Part shown: piece after piece, positions 25,094-35,839 of the stretch
Layout: each line of letters opens with the position of its first letter
Numbering within the stretch: the first letter of the stretch is position 1
Assembly (NCBI RefSeq): GCF_018141405.1
Contig: NZ_CP058648.1
Coordinates: forward strand, 3,177,001 to 3,241,000
Source: Serpentinicella alkaliphila
GTDB lineage: Bacteria > Bacillota > Clostridia > Peptostreptococcales > Natronincolaceae
Reading direction: 5' to 3'
Length of the DNA: 64,000 bases
Translations under genes and position numbers: made by a program
The notes under the pieces: model-generated
Told to the model about the DNA's origin: nothing
The model's input: only the letters and a program-made list of their open reading frames with translations
Databases searched by the model: none

Positions 25094-28000
25094 GAATTAA
25101 TTCTTCTCTTTTTAGGTCTAAATAGTACACCTGAGCTAATTAGGCAAAGGGCCATTAGAATCATCCAAAGAATCACTGGAGTATCGTCACTTGTCTTTGG
25201 AATATTCAAACCACCAAGGGGTATACCGTTATCATCCACATAGATATATTCTCCATCTGATATTGTTTTCTTCGTATATTTCCCCAAAGGTATGCCTTCA
25301 TCGTCTATCAAAATGAATACCTCCGGCCCCTCTTCAGGAGAAGGTGGTACAACAAACTGAGGTATTGGCTCTGGTGTTGGTGGAGGTGTTTCTGGTTCCT
25401 CTATCGGTGGCTCTGGCGTTGGTGGAGGTGTTTCTGGTTCCTCTATCGGTGGCTCTGGCTCTGGTGTTGGTGGTGTAGTTCCTCCACCCGACGATTTTCT
25501 TTGATTCTCTACTTCTATTACCTTTATAAGCTCTGACTCTGCATCTACTGTAATTAAAATCTGAGAATTATTTAATAGGTATCCAGAAGGAGCTGAAACT
25601 TCCTTCAGTATATATTTACCAAACTCCAAAAGGTTATATATAGCTATTCCATCTGGACCTGTAGTTAAATCTACTCCGACTTTCTCGTCATTTTCATTTC
25701 TTAGTGTAAATACAGCTCCAGAGAGAACTATGGTAGGGTTATTTCTATCTACCTTCTTAACTAAGATTGAGCGAAGAGGATCATTTTTTATTGTGATAGA
25801 AGTAGCTTTGTTATCATATATGGTGACAAGCTGATCTGCTTTGAGCTTATGATATCCATTAGGTGTGTTTACCTCCCTAATTACATAATCACCTATTTGA
25901 AGATCTAAGACTTCAGCTTTACCACCCTCATCAGTAACCACTTTTTTTACAAGTAACTCTAAGTCATCAGCCTTGTAAATTTCAAACTCAACGTTTTGAA
26001 GCGGCTTTGCAGTGTATGAGTCAATCTTGTTGATAACAAGATTTCCAAGAGGAATTTTATCATTTTCAAATCTTATTTCTAGTGTATCCAAACCGTCTAA
26101 TACATCATCCGAAAGTTCAATCTGAACCTCACTAGTGTTCAAATAATATCCTTCCGGCGGCGTTACTTCCCTTATAACGAGTTTCCCGTATTTTACGTAT
26201 TCCCAAATCGCAAATCCATCTTTATCTGTGATTATTTCAGATACAAGAATTTCTTCTTCTCCAAGAAGCCTAAATAGTCTAAACAAAGCTCCTTGTAGCT
26301 TTATTTCATTATTAACCTTATCAACCTTGATTAGTTTAATATTTCCTGTATTTATAGTATTTTCTACGTTATAGAGAACCTCCGAATTTCCTACTGGACT
26401 TGCATATACTAATTGCTCATCCTCTGAAATATTTGCCTTAAGTTCTATAACTTGATTTTTATAATACTCGGCTGGAGATATTTCTTTTATTATATAACTT
26501 CCATAAGGTATATCTGTAAATGTAACAAGCCCATCGATACCGCTCTTTGTAGTAATCCCTAATGAATCCCCGAACTCATTAAATAGCTCAAACTCAGCCC
26601 CCTCTATAGGTTCTTTTGTTTGAGAGTCAATCTTTCTAAAACCTATACTTCCTTTTATTGTAGAGTTTTGAGCTGTAAAAGTAATATCTTTATTGGAACT
26701 GTTTATAACTATCAGGTAAGGATCACCGATTAAAACATATCCCTCTGGAGCAGATACCTCCTTAATAGAATAAGTTCTAAATTTTAGTCTATCAAATGTA
26801 AGTCTTCCGCTACTATTTGTTGTTTTTTCACTTAATACATTCCCAAAGGTGTCTATAAGCTGGAAGGTAGCTCCTACAAGCTTTACATTTGTATCTTTAT
26901 CTACTTTTTCTATAGTGATACTTCCTAAAGTTCCAGAAGCGCCCCCGCCTCCTATTTGGAAACTAACAACTATATTGCTGCTAGTAGAGTCTTGAGTCGG
27001 TCTGCTTCCTTTAAAAGTAACAGTGTTTTTAAAAGTAGCATTTCTATACGCATCACCTATATCTGTTCTAAATTCTAAAATATAAGGACCATCTATAGTC
27101 TGATTAAAATGAAACTCAAAAGTTCTACTTGGGCCGTCATATTTTATATTATCAGCAGTAAGATATATTTCATCTCCTTTAGTCAGATTACCATTATTAG
27201 GACGAACAGCCTTAAATAGTTTAACACTTTCAGTATCTAGGAAAAGACCCTCTTGTAAGACGTCTTCTAGTACTGGATTTTCAATATCTAAGCTGTTTTG
27301 ATTTACAGTTACTTCCCAATCTATATAGTTATTACCATTCGTATAATTACCCTTTTTACCTACCACCGTATTGTTTATGTTTCTACTTCCTGTTACTACT
27401 ACTTCACCAGGAATCTCATTTGCTGATATCCTTGCAGTATTTGTAACTGTTATAGTTTTATTATCTTCAAATATACTTAGGTCTTCAACTATAGTTTTAA
27501 ATTTAATTATTTTCTGATCATTAATATTTCCTACATCGTATGTAAGAATATTACTGCTTTCATCATAGTTTGGAGTGATAAACTCATTTCCAATGGTGGA
27601 TGAGCCAACTACATATTTATGACCAACTGGTATAACATCTTTAACAATTACATTAGTTAAAGGCATCTTGTTTTGATTAATTGTTATCTCCCACTCTATC
27701 TCCCTCGTGTTGTAGTTATATCCTAATGAACGTTTCGATATAACCTGACTTCTTACCTGTTGAGTAGCTGTAGATATAGATTCAGGTCCATTTGTATAGT
27801 TGAGAGTTGCCCTATTAGTAAAATTTGTGTTTCTGTTAGTTGCGTAAATATTGTTATCTAAAACCCTTGTTTTAAACTCTATAGTTACAGTTTTTCCAAC
27901 AGTTAATTCATCAGGTATGTTATAAGTAATTAGTCCTCTTCCATGTTCCCCTGCGGTTGGTCCAATAAAAGTCAACCCAGTTATAGGATTTATAATATTA

Positions 28001-29550
28001 TTATCATTGTCTCTGACCTCAAAGGAATTTTCTACATATTCAAGTCCTGCCTGTATTGAATCTGTAACAACTGCTCCACTCATAGCAATCTTATTGCTAT
28101 TTACTGTTATCCTCCAAGTTATTTCTTGATTACTTGAATTATATCCAAGTGCTTGTTTTTCTATTACACTAGTTGGCACTTCAACTCCTACACCAATTTT
28201 GGTGTCATTTGGAACTCCATTTCCTTCTAAAAGAGCCTCATTGGTATATGTTTTGGGTTGGTTTGATTCAAATGCCGTAGGGTCTGTAACTTTTGTTCTA
28301 TATGTTAAAGTTTGAGGTTCGTTAATAGTTGTATTAAACTCATAGGTCAATACTCTATTAGCTTCATCATACTTTAGAGGCCCAGTTGTATTATTAATAG
28401 TTACCTCGCTTCTATTTACTTTAATGCTTAATTCATCAAGCGTTAAACCTACTGGCAATTTATCAGTTATTTTTGCATTTTCGATTGTAAAATAATTGTT
28501 GTTAATCTTAACAGTCCAATCTATATTATCAAAGCCAGATAATTCACCATATTTTTCAATAAAATCAGATGTTACATCTACTTGCGCCTCGTTAGAAAAT
28601 GAAGTCTTAGGATTATTTTTATATTCAAATTCTGCTAATGCCTGATTTTTAAATAATAGGGTTTGATTATTTTCTGTAAAACCTGATATTTCAGGTCTAG
28701 TCTTAAAGGTTATTATATATTCTTCACCTGCAGTTTTATTTATTGGTTCACTAAAGCTAAAGCTTAATTCTCCTTCTGAGTAATTAAAACTTCCTACTAC
28801 CTCAGGGTCTATACTGAAAGAGCCTTCAATATATACTTGATTAGCTTCTATAAAGTCCTTTATAACTACATTATCTAGTTCTCTAATAATTGGATACGTT
28901 TCTGGCTTCACATTGATAGTCCAAGTAATTTCGTTTGTTTCTTTATCATAATTACCGTCTTTTTCTAGCTTAATGTCAAACTCCTCATCTTCCAGTTCAA
29001 AAGGAATAGTTATTACCTTTGATTGCCCACTACCTAAATCAAAAACAATATCTTGATTTCCATCATTGCCAATTTTCTCAGCATCAAATTCACTGTAAAC
29101 CCAGAAAAAACCTGAAACATTCGAAAGTGATGTGGCAAATTCTGTGAATGTTATAGTTCCTTGATTGTCTGTATCAATAACCACATTTCCAAATAAATTT
29201 CCTTCGCTATCTTCAAGAGGTATGTTCAGCTGATTTTTAATAGGTATCTCATTAGGTATGCTAAAGCTGTATTTTTGTCCTGCTGTTATACCATAAACAG
29301 ACCCTGTAACAGTTTCCATATCAGGAATTGCAAAATCGTATTGAAGCCTTAACTTTGAATCTTTATTTACATCTCCTAAAAACGGATTCCCATCCTCATC
29401 TGTTATCTCAACATTAGTTATAAATTGAAAGTGTATTATATCCGAATCTGCATATGCAACTAGCTGCTCCATAGGTATTAACCCTAGGATTAATATGATC
29501 ATCAATGTAAAACTAAGTAATCTCTTCAAACCTTTTTTTTGTAAAGACAA
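25090..29550 (-). CDS. Giant cell-wall-anchored adhesin with Cna-type repeats
   Basis: A surface protein of about 1486 residues. Order: signal peptide (to about residue 37); an N-terminal domain; about five collagen-adhesin-like domains of the form EITWTINV...VVIKDFIEANQVYIEGSF between residues 200 and 860; about five SpaA/Cna-B domains (each like GSITIEKVDKDTNVKLVGATFQLID) between 870 and 1370. Then come a proline-rich stalk, a sorting signal near NIPKTSDDTP, a membrane helix and a basic tail. The Cna-B domains commonly form isopeptide bonds. I favour the TTG at 29550, spaced 9 nt from AAAGGAG; the ATG at 29559 abuts that site. It is co-translated with the class B sortase. The ligand is unknown. 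Confidence 0.9.
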   Translation of the reverse strand: MSLQKKGLKRLLSFTLMIILILGLIPMEQLVAYADSDIIHFQFITNVEITDEDGNPFLGDVNKDSKLRLQYDFAIPDMETVTGSVYGITAGQKYSFSIPNEIPIKNQLNIPLEDSEGNLFGNVVIDTDNQGTITFTEFATSLSNVSGFFWVYSEFDAEKIGNDGNQDIVFDLGSGQSKVITIPFELEDEEFDIKLEKDGNYDKETNEITWTINVKPETYPIIRELDNVVIKDFIEANQVYIEGSFSIDPEVVGSFNYSEGELSFSFSEPINKTAGEEYIITFKTRPEISGFTENNQTLLFKNQALAEFEYKNNPKTSFSNEAQVDVTSDFIEKYGELSGFDNIDWTVKINNNYFTIENAKITDKLPVGLTLDELSIKVNRSEVTINNTTGPLKYDEANRVLTYEFNTTINEPQTLTYRTKVTDPTAFESNQPKTYTNEALLEGNGVPNDTKIGVGVEVPTSVIEKQALGYNSSNQEITWRITVNSNKIAMSGAVVTDSIQAGLEYVENSFEVRDNDNNIINPITGLTFIGPTAGEHGRGLITYNIPDELTVGKTVTIEFKTRVLDNNIYATNRNTNFTNRATLNYTNGPESISTATQQVRSQVISKRSLGYNYNTREIEWEITINQNKMPLTNVIVKDVIPVGHKYVVGSSTIGNEFITPNYDESSNILTYDVGNINDQKIIKFKTIVEDLSIFEDNKTITVTNTARISANEIPGEVVVTGSRNINNTVVGKKGNYTNGNNYIDWEVTVNQNSLDIENPVLEDVLQEGLFLDTESVKLFKAVRPNNGNLTKGDEIYLTADNIKYDGPSRTFEFHFNQTIDGPYILEFRTDIGDAYRNATFKNTVTFKGSRPTQDSTSSNIVVSFQIGGGGASGTLGSITIEKVDKDTNVKLVGATFQLIDTFGNVLSEKTTNSSGRLTFDRLKFRTYSIKEVSAPEGYVLIGDPYLIVINSSNKDITFTAQNSTIKGSIGFRKIDSQTKEPIEGAEFELFNEFGDSLGITTKSGIDGLVTFTDIPYGSYIIKEISPAEYYKNQVIELKANISEDEQLVYASPVGNSEVLYNVENTINTGNIKLIKVDKVNNEIKLQGALFRLFRLLGEEEILVSEIITDKDGFAIWEYVKYGKLVIREVTPPEGYYLNTSEVQIELSDDVLDGLDTLEIRFENDKIPLGNLVINKIDSYTAKPLQNVEFEIYKADDLELLVKKVVTDEGGKAEVLDLQIGDYVIREVNTPNGYHKLKADQLVTIYDNKATSITIKNDPLRSILVKKVDRNNPTIVLSGAVFTLRNENDEKVGVDLTTGPDGIAIYNLLEFGKYILKEVSAPSGYLLNNSQILITVDAESELIKVIEVENQRKSSGGGTTPPTPEPEPPIEEPETPPPTPEPPIEEPETPPPTPEPIPQFVVPPSPEEGPEVFILIDDEGIPLGKYTKKTISDGEYIYVDDNGIPLGGLNIPKTSDDTPVILWMILMALCLISSGVLFRPKKRRINS
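25379..25462. repeat. Two 42-bp tandem repeats coding the proline-rich stalk
   Basis: Two adjacent units of 42 bp, nearly identical, encode a 14-residue repeat (PPTPEPPIEEPETP) in the wall-spanning region of the adhesin. Copy number is likely to vary between strains by slippage. Confidence 0.8.
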
Positions 29551-29559
29551 ATTAACCAT

Positions 29560-30422
29560 CTCCTTTCTGTAATCTAATTCAAGGCAATTTAAAATTCCTT
29601 GTTCTTGCAGTTTAGGAAAAATTCAAGTAAATTATTGTGCACTTAAACATTATTGCTGCCCCTTTCAAATAATAATTGATGATATCATACCCTCAAGTCA
29701 TGGTATTAAAACAAACTTAAGGTCAGTTTAATAATATATCTGTATTTTTAAAATCTTAATAAAGTACATAATTTTAGTTATACTAAGATTGCCATATACT
29801 CCACTTGTTACTATTTAATTCAATCCTTATATTCAAAAATATTTCTGCAAGATTCCAATCAACAATCCATGAATTTTAATCTGAAACTAGTGAGCATTAG
29901 CTCCTATTTTATGGCTTTATTTAGTAAATAAAATTTTTATACTTCCATCCCTTAAGAATATGCTTAAACCTTAATGTCTTATTACGCATTTTTTTCCTTA
30001 AAGTAACTGGTGTTGCTTTAATCATACAAAAAAACTGACAAAACATTTTTTAGTGATTCTCATATACCTGTTGAAACATCGCTGTATTTCTACAAGGATT
30101 ATCTTTCACGATTGCGTGAATACTAAAACTTACCCATTTTCTTTAAAACAAACGATAAAACTCTACAAATCAGTTATTAACTGAATTGTAAAGCCTTAGT
30201 GTAAATCCTCAATTTATACTCATCGTAAACCCTAACTAGTCCTTGCCTTTGTATCGCACTGGTACAATGCAGTACAAATACTATATACTCTCCGTCGTAT
30301 AGCTAAACCAGCAAAATATCTAGTGGTTCAATTCCAGAAACCATTTTCGAACTTTCAGATCAGATTCTTCCTAAAGTAATAATAGCAACATTAACATCAG
30401 CATTAGTTTTAATCCACTCATA
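29560..30422. other. Long intergenic stretch, 860 bp, no supported gene
   Basis: AT-rich sequence between the uxaB-like gene and the adhesin gene. No frame over about 60 codons has family features or a ribosome-binding site. It presumably holds the adhesin promoter at its left part (minus strand) and the 3' untranslated end of the hexonate operon at its right edge; neither is identifiable with confidence. Confidence 0.5.
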
Positions 30423-31871
30423 TTAATACATCACCTGAAAAATAGCCTTTTTCATACCTAACTCTAGAATATTAGTTAAGTAAGTAGTTATAGCATCTGT
30501 TAAACCCGAAACTTGATTCAAATCCATTTTCCAGACTTTTTCGTTTGATAATATAGTAGCTACAATAGTTTTCAATTGCTCTGATGATCCATCATGCACC
30601 TTCCATAGACTCGCATATTGTTCGAGGATAGCTGCATCGTCAGATAAAACAATTTTCTCCCCATTTCTTTCTCCCCTATGAAAATTTATTAATGCGGCTA
30701 AGGAGAAGGTTAGCTTTAGTGGCAGTTTTCCTTCCCTATTTTGATATTCTAAAATAGAAGGCAGTACTCTAGTTTCGAATTTCGACATAGAGTTTAATGC
30801 AATACTCATTAAATCATGTTTTATAAAAGGATTTTTAAAACGATCTATTACCGAATTTGCAAATGCTTCAAGCTCTTCTTTGGTCAAATCTAAAGTTGGT
30901 ATGATTTCTTCAAATATAGTATCCTTCACAAATTTTCCAACAACTTCATCTTCTATTGCTTCTCTTACTGTATCTATTCCATAAAGGTATGCCACAGGCA
31001 CCATACTTGTATGGGCTCCATTTAGTATTCTTACCTTTCTAGTCCTGTACGGTGTTATATCATCAACGAATAAAACATTTAACCCCACTTTATCTACAGG
31101 AAATTCACTTTTAACAAAATCTGGACCTTCAATTACCCATAGATGAAATGGCTCTGCTTCTACCACTAAATCGTCTTCATAGCCTAACTCTCTATATATT
31201 TCTTCTAGTCTTTCTCTTGGATACCCGGGTACAATTCTGTCTACTAAACTGTTACAAAAAATATTAGCCTCTATAATCCATTGAAGAAATTCCGATTCAA
31301 GCTCCCATAGCTCAACAAACTTCAGGATTATCTCTTTTAACTTATCGCCGTTTTTTTCAATCAACTCACAGGGAATGAAAATAAGTCCTTTACTTTTGTC
31401 CCCATTAAAGAACTTATACCTACGATATAACAATGCAGTTAACTTACCTGGAAAACTTACTTGTGGTCGATCCTCTAATCTATCCTTTTTATGTAAGAAA
31501 ATGCCCGCCTCGGTAGTATTAGATATTACAAATCTTAAGTCAGGATTCTCAGCTAATTTTAAATACTGATCATAATCAGTATAGGGATTTATTCCCCTTG
31601 TAACACAATCAATCACTTTGTGTTCACTTGTAACTTGACCATCTTGTATTCCTTTTAGATATAATGTATAAAGACCATCCTGGAGATTCAGGATTTCTAT
31701 TAATCCATTTTGAATCGGTTGTATAACTACGATCCCACTATTAAAATCTGCTTCTTCATTCATTGTATGAACTATCAAATCAACGAAGGCTCTTAAAAAG
31801 TTTCCTTCTCCAAATTGTAGTATTCTTTCTGGGTACTTACTATGCTGATGAATGTCTTTGCACAATTTCAT
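30423..31871 (-). CDS. uxaB: Tagaturonate reductase / altronate oxidoreductase (mannitol dehydrogenase family)
   Basis: NAD-dependent polyol dehydrogenase of 482 residues, the long-chain mannitol dehydrogenase family to which UxaB belongs. The N-terminal nucleotide site is [26 protein letters not shown] and the C-terminal catalytic region with [20 protein letters not shown] are visible. UxaB interconverts D-tagaturonate and D-altronate. It is the last gene of the TRAP-GntR-dehydrogenase operon. Fructuronate reductase (UxuB) is a relative, but the HTSMVP pattern and operon context favour UxaB. Altronate dehydratase is not in the window. Confidence 0.87.
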   Translation of the reverse strand: MKLCKDIHQHSKYPERILQFGEGNFLRAFVDLIVHTMNEEADFNSGIVVIQPIQNGLIEILNLQDGLYTLYLKGIQDGQVTSEHKVIDCVTRGINPYTDYDQYLKLAENPDLRFVISNTTEAGIFLHKKDRLEDRPQVSFPGKLTALLYRRYKFFNGDKSKGLIFIPCELIEKNGDKLKEIILKFVELWELESEFLQWIIEANIFCNSLVDRIVPGYPRERLEEIYRELGYEDDLVVEAEPFHLWVIEGPDFVKSEFPVDKVGLNVLFVDDITPYRTRKVRILNGAHTSMVPVAYLYGIDTVREAIEDEVVGKFVKDTIFEEIIPTLDLTKEELEAFANSVIDRFKNPFIKHDLMSIALNSMSKFETRVLPSILEYQNREGKLPLKLTFSLAALINFHRGERNGEKIVLSDDAAILEQYASLWKVHDGSSEQLKTIVATILSNEKVWKMDLNQVSGLTDAITTYLTNILELGMKKAIFQVMY

Positions 31872-31885
31872 AGATAATCTCCCCT

Positions 31886-32908
31886 TTAATCAAATTTTAC
31901 TAAAACTTTTAATTTAGTGCCGTCATTATTTTTTAAAACTTCAAAGGCATCAATTACTTTTTCTAATTCAAACACATCCGTTACCATATTGTCTATCTCA
32001 ACTTTTCCACGAGCTACTAAATCAATTAAAGGAGGAAAATCATTTAAACTATTTCTTGAACCATATATATCTAATTCCTTTTTCAACAAGATAGAATGAT
32101 TAAAGGTAGTTTCTCTTTTTCCATTACCTATCAGAACTACCTTCCCTCCAAAAGCTACATTCTCTATACAGTTTAAAAATGTTTTCGGTAATCCTGCTGC
32201 TTCAATACATACATCCATCCCATGACCATTCGTAATTTCTTTAACTCTTTCATTTACATCAGATTTAGCTACATTTACGACTCCATCTGCACCCATTTTC
32301 ATAGCCTGCTCCAACCTATCCTCAAATAAATCTGTAACATATATTTCTGCTCCTTTAAGCTTAGCAGATATCATAGCAAATATACCTATTGCCCCTGCAC
32401 CAAAGATTAATACTTTATCTCCCTTTTGGATATCTCCTCGGTTTATTGCATGGTAGCTTATTGAAAAGGGCTCTATTAAAGCCAGTGTTTTTGCTGAAAG
32501 CATATTACCATTGTATATTCTTTCAATAGGCATCGTTATGTACTCAGCAAAAGATCCATCTCTTTGCACTCCCATTGTCTCATTTAACTCGCAACAATTT
32601 ACTTTTCCCCTTTGGCAAGAATAGCAATGTCCACAGTTAAAATAAGGGTTTGCAGTAACAATCATTCCTTTTAGTAAACCCAAATCATTTTCCTCTATCT
32701 CTATAACTTCCGCAGAAAACTCATGTCCAGGAATTCGAGGATAGCTTGCAAAAGGTTGGTTGCCTGTATATGTGGCTATGTCTGAACCACAAATGCCACA
32801 GTACTTTATTTTAAGTAGTGCTTGCCCCTTCTTACGGATAGGTATTTCTTTTTCAACCAATTCTATTACCCCAGGTTCTTTTATTTGAACTACCTTCATT
32901 GTTTTCAT
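31886..32908 (-). CDS. Zn-dependent hexonate/polyol dehydrogenase (medium-chain family)
   Basis: A 340-residue zinc alcohol dehydrogenase homologue. [13 protein letters not shown] and [13 protein letters not shown] supply the catalytic zinc ligands, [16 protein letters not shown] the structural-zinc loop, and [18 protein letters not shown] the NAD-binding turn. The neighbour UxaB handles tagaturonate. The simplest chemistry is oxidation of an aldonate such as L-galactonate to D-tagaturonate, as with E. coli LgoD, or L-gulonate to fructuronate. It starts 98 nt after the GntR regulator and ends 14 nt before uxaB. Substrate is inference from context. Confidence 0.85.
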   Translation of the reverse strand: MKTMKVVQIKEPGVIELVEKEIPIRKKGQALLKIKYCGICGSDIATYTGNQPFASYPRIPGHEFSAEVIEIEENDLGLLKGMIVTANPYFNCGHCYSCQRGKVNCCELNETMGVQRDGSFAEYITMPIERIYNGNMLSAKTLALIEPFSISYHAINRGDIQKGDKVLIFGAGAIGIFAMISAKLKGAEIYVTDLFEDRLEQAMKMGADGVVNVAKSDVNERVKEITNGHGMDVCIEAAGLPKTFLNCIENVAFGGKVVLIGNGKRETTFNHSILLKKELDIYGSRNSLNDFPPLIDLVARGKVEIDNMVTDVFELEKVIDAFEVLKNNDGTKLKVLVKFD

Positions 32909-33006
32909 TATTTATCCCCCTATTTCTACTCATAAAAAAGATTTTCAATATTTTTATTTAGATCTTAACTTTTATGGTATTTGACAAATTACATTATTCT
33001 ATAGGG

Positions 33007-33660
33007 CTATATTTTCAGTAATGCTGCTTCCCGAGCATTAGCTATATGTCCTTTTATTGTTTCTTCGATTTTCTTTTCATCTTTATTTATTAATGCCTCA
33101 ATAATATCAAAATGTTCAGGTCTTGATCTATTAACTATGTCTTCTATTGCTAAAGTAGACATAACACGAATTCTATAGTCTAATTCAAATATTCTATTAG
33201 TGAATTTAATTAAGTGACTATTATTTCCGGCCTTAATTATGTATTTATGAAACTCAATATCCAAGTCAAAATACTCAGTTCCACTTGGATGACCTAAATC
33301 AAAATTTGCACTTTCAAATTTTTTCCTCAAATCAATTAAATATTCTTTTGACATATTTCTGCACCCAATCTTAGCAAAATAAGGTTCTACAATTTCTCGT
33401 ACTTGAAATACTTCATGAATGTCTTGAACAGTTATCGGTGAAACAATAATGCCTTTGCGAGGATATATGGTTATAAACTTCTCTTGGCTCAAGCGTAATA
33501 ACGCTTCTCTAACTGGTGTTCTGCTCATACCTAACTCATTTGAAAGCTCTGCTTCTGATATTGGGTTTCCTGGGGCTAGTTCACACTTAACTATTTTATT
33601 CTTTATCAAATTATATGCTTTCTCTTTTAATGGTAATTGCGTTTTAGTTGTTTCTATCAA
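33007..33660 (-). CDS. GntR-family regulator with FCD effector domain
   Basis: A 217-residue repressor of the FadR subgroup. The winged-helix part runs LPLKEKAYNLIKNKIVKCELAPGNPISEAELSNELGMSRTPVREALLRL. The C-terminal FCD domain has a metal-binding-type histidine pattern (FDLDIEFHKYIIKAGNN, then a late GHIANARE). Start is TTG with AGGAGG upstream. It lies between the TRAP permease and the dehydrogenase genes and probably represses the whole operon until a sugar acid is bound. A short inverted repeat near the dctP start is a candidate target. Confidence 0.9.
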   Translation of the reverse strand: MIETTKTQLPLKEKAYNLIKNKIVKCELAPGNPISEAELSNELGMSRTPVREALLRLSQEKFITIYPRKGIIVSPITVQDIHEVFQVREIVEPYFAKIGCRNMSKEYLIDLRKKFESANFDLGHPSGTEYFDLDIEFHKYIIKAGNNSHLIKFTNRIFELDYRIRVMSTLAIEDIVNRSRPEHFDIIEALINKDEKKIEETIKGHIANAREAALLKI

Positions 33661-33798
33661 TGGGTTTACCTCCTACTTTTAAAAGTGTTTTATATAAATG
33701 AATTAAATGTATCAAATTCTCATCATTTTTTAAACCCTATATAACTATTATTCATAAACAAGAGTGAAGATTTATATAAAATATTATATTTAGAGTTA

Positions 33799-35088
33799 TT
33801 AGTAAATTAAATTAACAATGCCTACAGAAAATGCCGGAACAAATGTTAACAACATCAGACAAATAAAAAGAAGTATGTAAAATGGTATTGCTTCTCTAAT
33901 AAAGCTCTTAATTTTACATTTTGTTATTCCACATGTCACAAACATAAGCGTACCCATAGGTGGCGTTAAACAACCAATGGCCATGTTAAATATAAATATC
34001 ATGGCGAACTGAATTTCATTTATTCCATAAGTTGTAGCTACCGGTGCTAATAAAGGTACCAATACAATCATAGCTGCATTTCCCTCGATAAACATACCAA
34101 CGATAATCAAAAATAAATTAACAGCCATAAGGAATATATATTTATTTGAGATCATATTTACAATTAACTCAGTTGCTTGCTGAGGAATACGCTCTCTAGT
34201 AAGAATCCAGGCGAAAGCAGAAGCAGCGCCTACGATGAGCATAATAGAGGCAGTGCCTGTAATTGTTTCTTTAATTCCTGAAATAATATGCGAAAATTTC
34301 ATCTCACGGTATACAACACCAAGTATAAGAGAATATACAATTGCAACAGATCCTGCCTCAGTTGGTGTGAAAATTCCTAAACGAATACCCCCAATAATAA
34401 TAACTGGTAAAAAAAGAGGTAGTGCAGCACTTCTTAATACTGAGAGAAATTCCGCAGGTTTTACGCTTGTAGTTCGTGTCGGCATATAACCCCGCTTTTT
34501 AGAAATAATAGTTACCAATATCATCATTGAAACACATAATAGTAGTCCTGGCCCTATTCCTGCTATAAAGAGTCTCCCAATTGATACATTTGCTATTGAC
34601 CCATAGATAATCATAGCAATACCTGGTGGAATTAAAGGTGTAATAATAGCTGAAGAGGCGGTAACAACGGATGAAAATTCTTTTGAAAAACCTTTCTTTT
34701 CCATCTCTGGCACCAGCATCTTTGCTTGCATGGCTGCATCTGCAAGGTTAGATCCTGACAATCCTCCCATAAGAGTGGATAATAATACATTTACTTGAGC
34801 TAAACCACCTGTCATACGTCCTGTTACTATTTCACAAAAGTCCATAACCCGCCTTGTCACGCCAGAATAATTCATAAATACACCGGCACATATAAAAAAT
34901 GGGATCGCAAGAAGAGGAATACTTTCGATTCCTGCTATAAAACGTTGTGCAATAATCTGAGTTGGAATATTTGGTGTAAGAGAAAAATAAACAACGGAAC
35001 CTGCTAACAATGAAGCAAAAACCGGAACCTGTAAAAATAAAAGCATTAATAGAACAATAGTACCTAAACCAACAGCACTTATATGCAT
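33799..35088 (-). CDS. TRAP transporter large permease subunit (DctM-like)
   Basis: The 429-residue, roughly twelve-helix transport channel of a tripartite ATP-independent periplasmic transporter. Signature segments include AIPFFICAGVFMNYSGVTRRVMDF, LSTLMGGLSGSNLADAAMQAKMLVPEM and NMAIGCLTPPMGTLMFVTCGI. It uses a sodium or proton gradient. Its ATG overlaps the end of the small subunit gene by 10 nt, the usual coupling. Together with the downstream enzymes the substrate is most likely a hexonate or hexuronate. Confidence 0.93.
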   Translation of the reverse strand: MHISAVGLGTIVLLMLLFLQVPVFASLLAGSVVYFSLTPNIPTQIIAQRFIAGIESIPLLAIPFFICAGVFMNYSGVTRRVMDFCEIVTGRMTGGLAQVNVLLSTLMGGLSGSNLADAAMQAKMLVPEMEKKGFSKEFSSVVTASSAIITPLIPPGIAMIIYGSIANVSIGRLFIAGIGPGLLLCVSMMILVTIISKKRGYMPTRTTSVKPAEFLSVLRSAALPLFLPVIIIGGIRLGIFTPTEAGSVAIVYSLILGVVYREMKFSHIISGIKETITGTASIMLIVGAASAFAWILTRERIPQQATELIVNMISNKYIFLMAVNLFLIIVGMFIEGNAAMIVLVPLLAPVATTYGINEIQFAMIFIFNMAIGCLTPPMGTLMFVTCGITKCKIKSFIREAIPFYILLFICLMLLTFVPAFSVGIVNLIY

Positions 35089-35594
35089 TCTTCTTCCCTG
35101 CCTTCCTTATTTACTTCTATTTTGAATAGTTTCATTCCTGTCATTAAAGTGTGATTGATCATCATTAAAATGCAACCTACTGGCAAAGCACCATAAATTA
35201 TTGGGTATGGCACTCTTAATATATTGGTTAGCCTTCCGGTATTGTGTAGCTGCTTAACAAGATTTGAACCATGAATTATAAAAAAATAAAGTACATACAT
35301 CACCACAAAATATCCTAAAATCTCTATTGTCTTCCTCATAAAAGGTGGCATAAGATCTACTACAACATCTATAGCTACATGACTTCCGCTACGAAATGCT
35401 GCCCCCGCTCCTAAAAACACGAGCCAAATAAAACACCATATTTGAACTTCTTCTAACCAAACAAAGGGTTTATTTAAAAAGTATCGCATTATAACACCTG
35501 AAAAAGTAATACTTACAAGTACAATCAATGATATAGCAGCTAGTAGAATATCCAAATTTATTAAGTATTTCAAAATACTATGCCTCATTTTCAT
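35079..35594 (-). CDS. TRAP transporter small permease subunit (DctQ-like)
   Basis: A 171-residue protein with four membrane helices. RYFLNKPFVWLEEVQIWCFIWLVFLGAGAAFRSGSHVAIDVVV is the DctQ family core. It pairs with the large subunit, whose gene overlaps its 3' end. GGGGG precedes the ATG. Function as part of the TRAP complex is secure; substrate follows from the operon. Confidence 0.92.
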   Translation of the reverse strand: MKMRHSILKYLINLDILLAAISLIVLVSITFSGVIMRYFLNKPFVWLEEVQIWCFIWLVFLGAGAAFRSGSHVAIDVVVDLMPPFMRKTIEILGYFVVMYVLYFFIIHGSNLVKQLHNTGRLTNILRVPYPIIYGALPVGCILMMINHTLMTGMKLFKIEVNKEGREEECI

Positions 35595-35765
35595 GTATTC
35601 GCCCCCCTATCATATATCATTCTCCCCACAGATGAACTTATCAGTGTACCTAATAGTGTTATGGAAAACATTATTATCCTATTATGTACCTGCTACTTAG
35701 CATTACGTAAATTCTTTCTTTTCTTAACAGCTTAAACTTTCCGTCGCTCATATCCTTATATTTTA

Positions 35766-35795
35766 TTATCCGGAGGCTAGAACACCTCCGGATAA
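35766..35795 (-). terminator. Intercistronic hairpin after the TRAP binding-protein gene
   Basis: TTATCCGGAGG / CCTCCGGATAA, an 11-bp perfect stem with an 8-nt loop, lies between the dctP and dctQ genes. No true T run follows on the minus strand, so it is probably an mRNA stabiliser or partial terminator favouring the binding protein. Confidence 0.65.
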
Positions 35796-35839
35796 AATTA
35801 AACCTCTTGATTCATGCAAGAATTATTTAATGCTTGAAT

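Noticed and set aside
30300-30420. Possible fragment of a GH3 glycosidase next to the uxaB end
   Set aside because: Only about 20 codons faintly resemble the family and a stop interrupts them; not enough to support.
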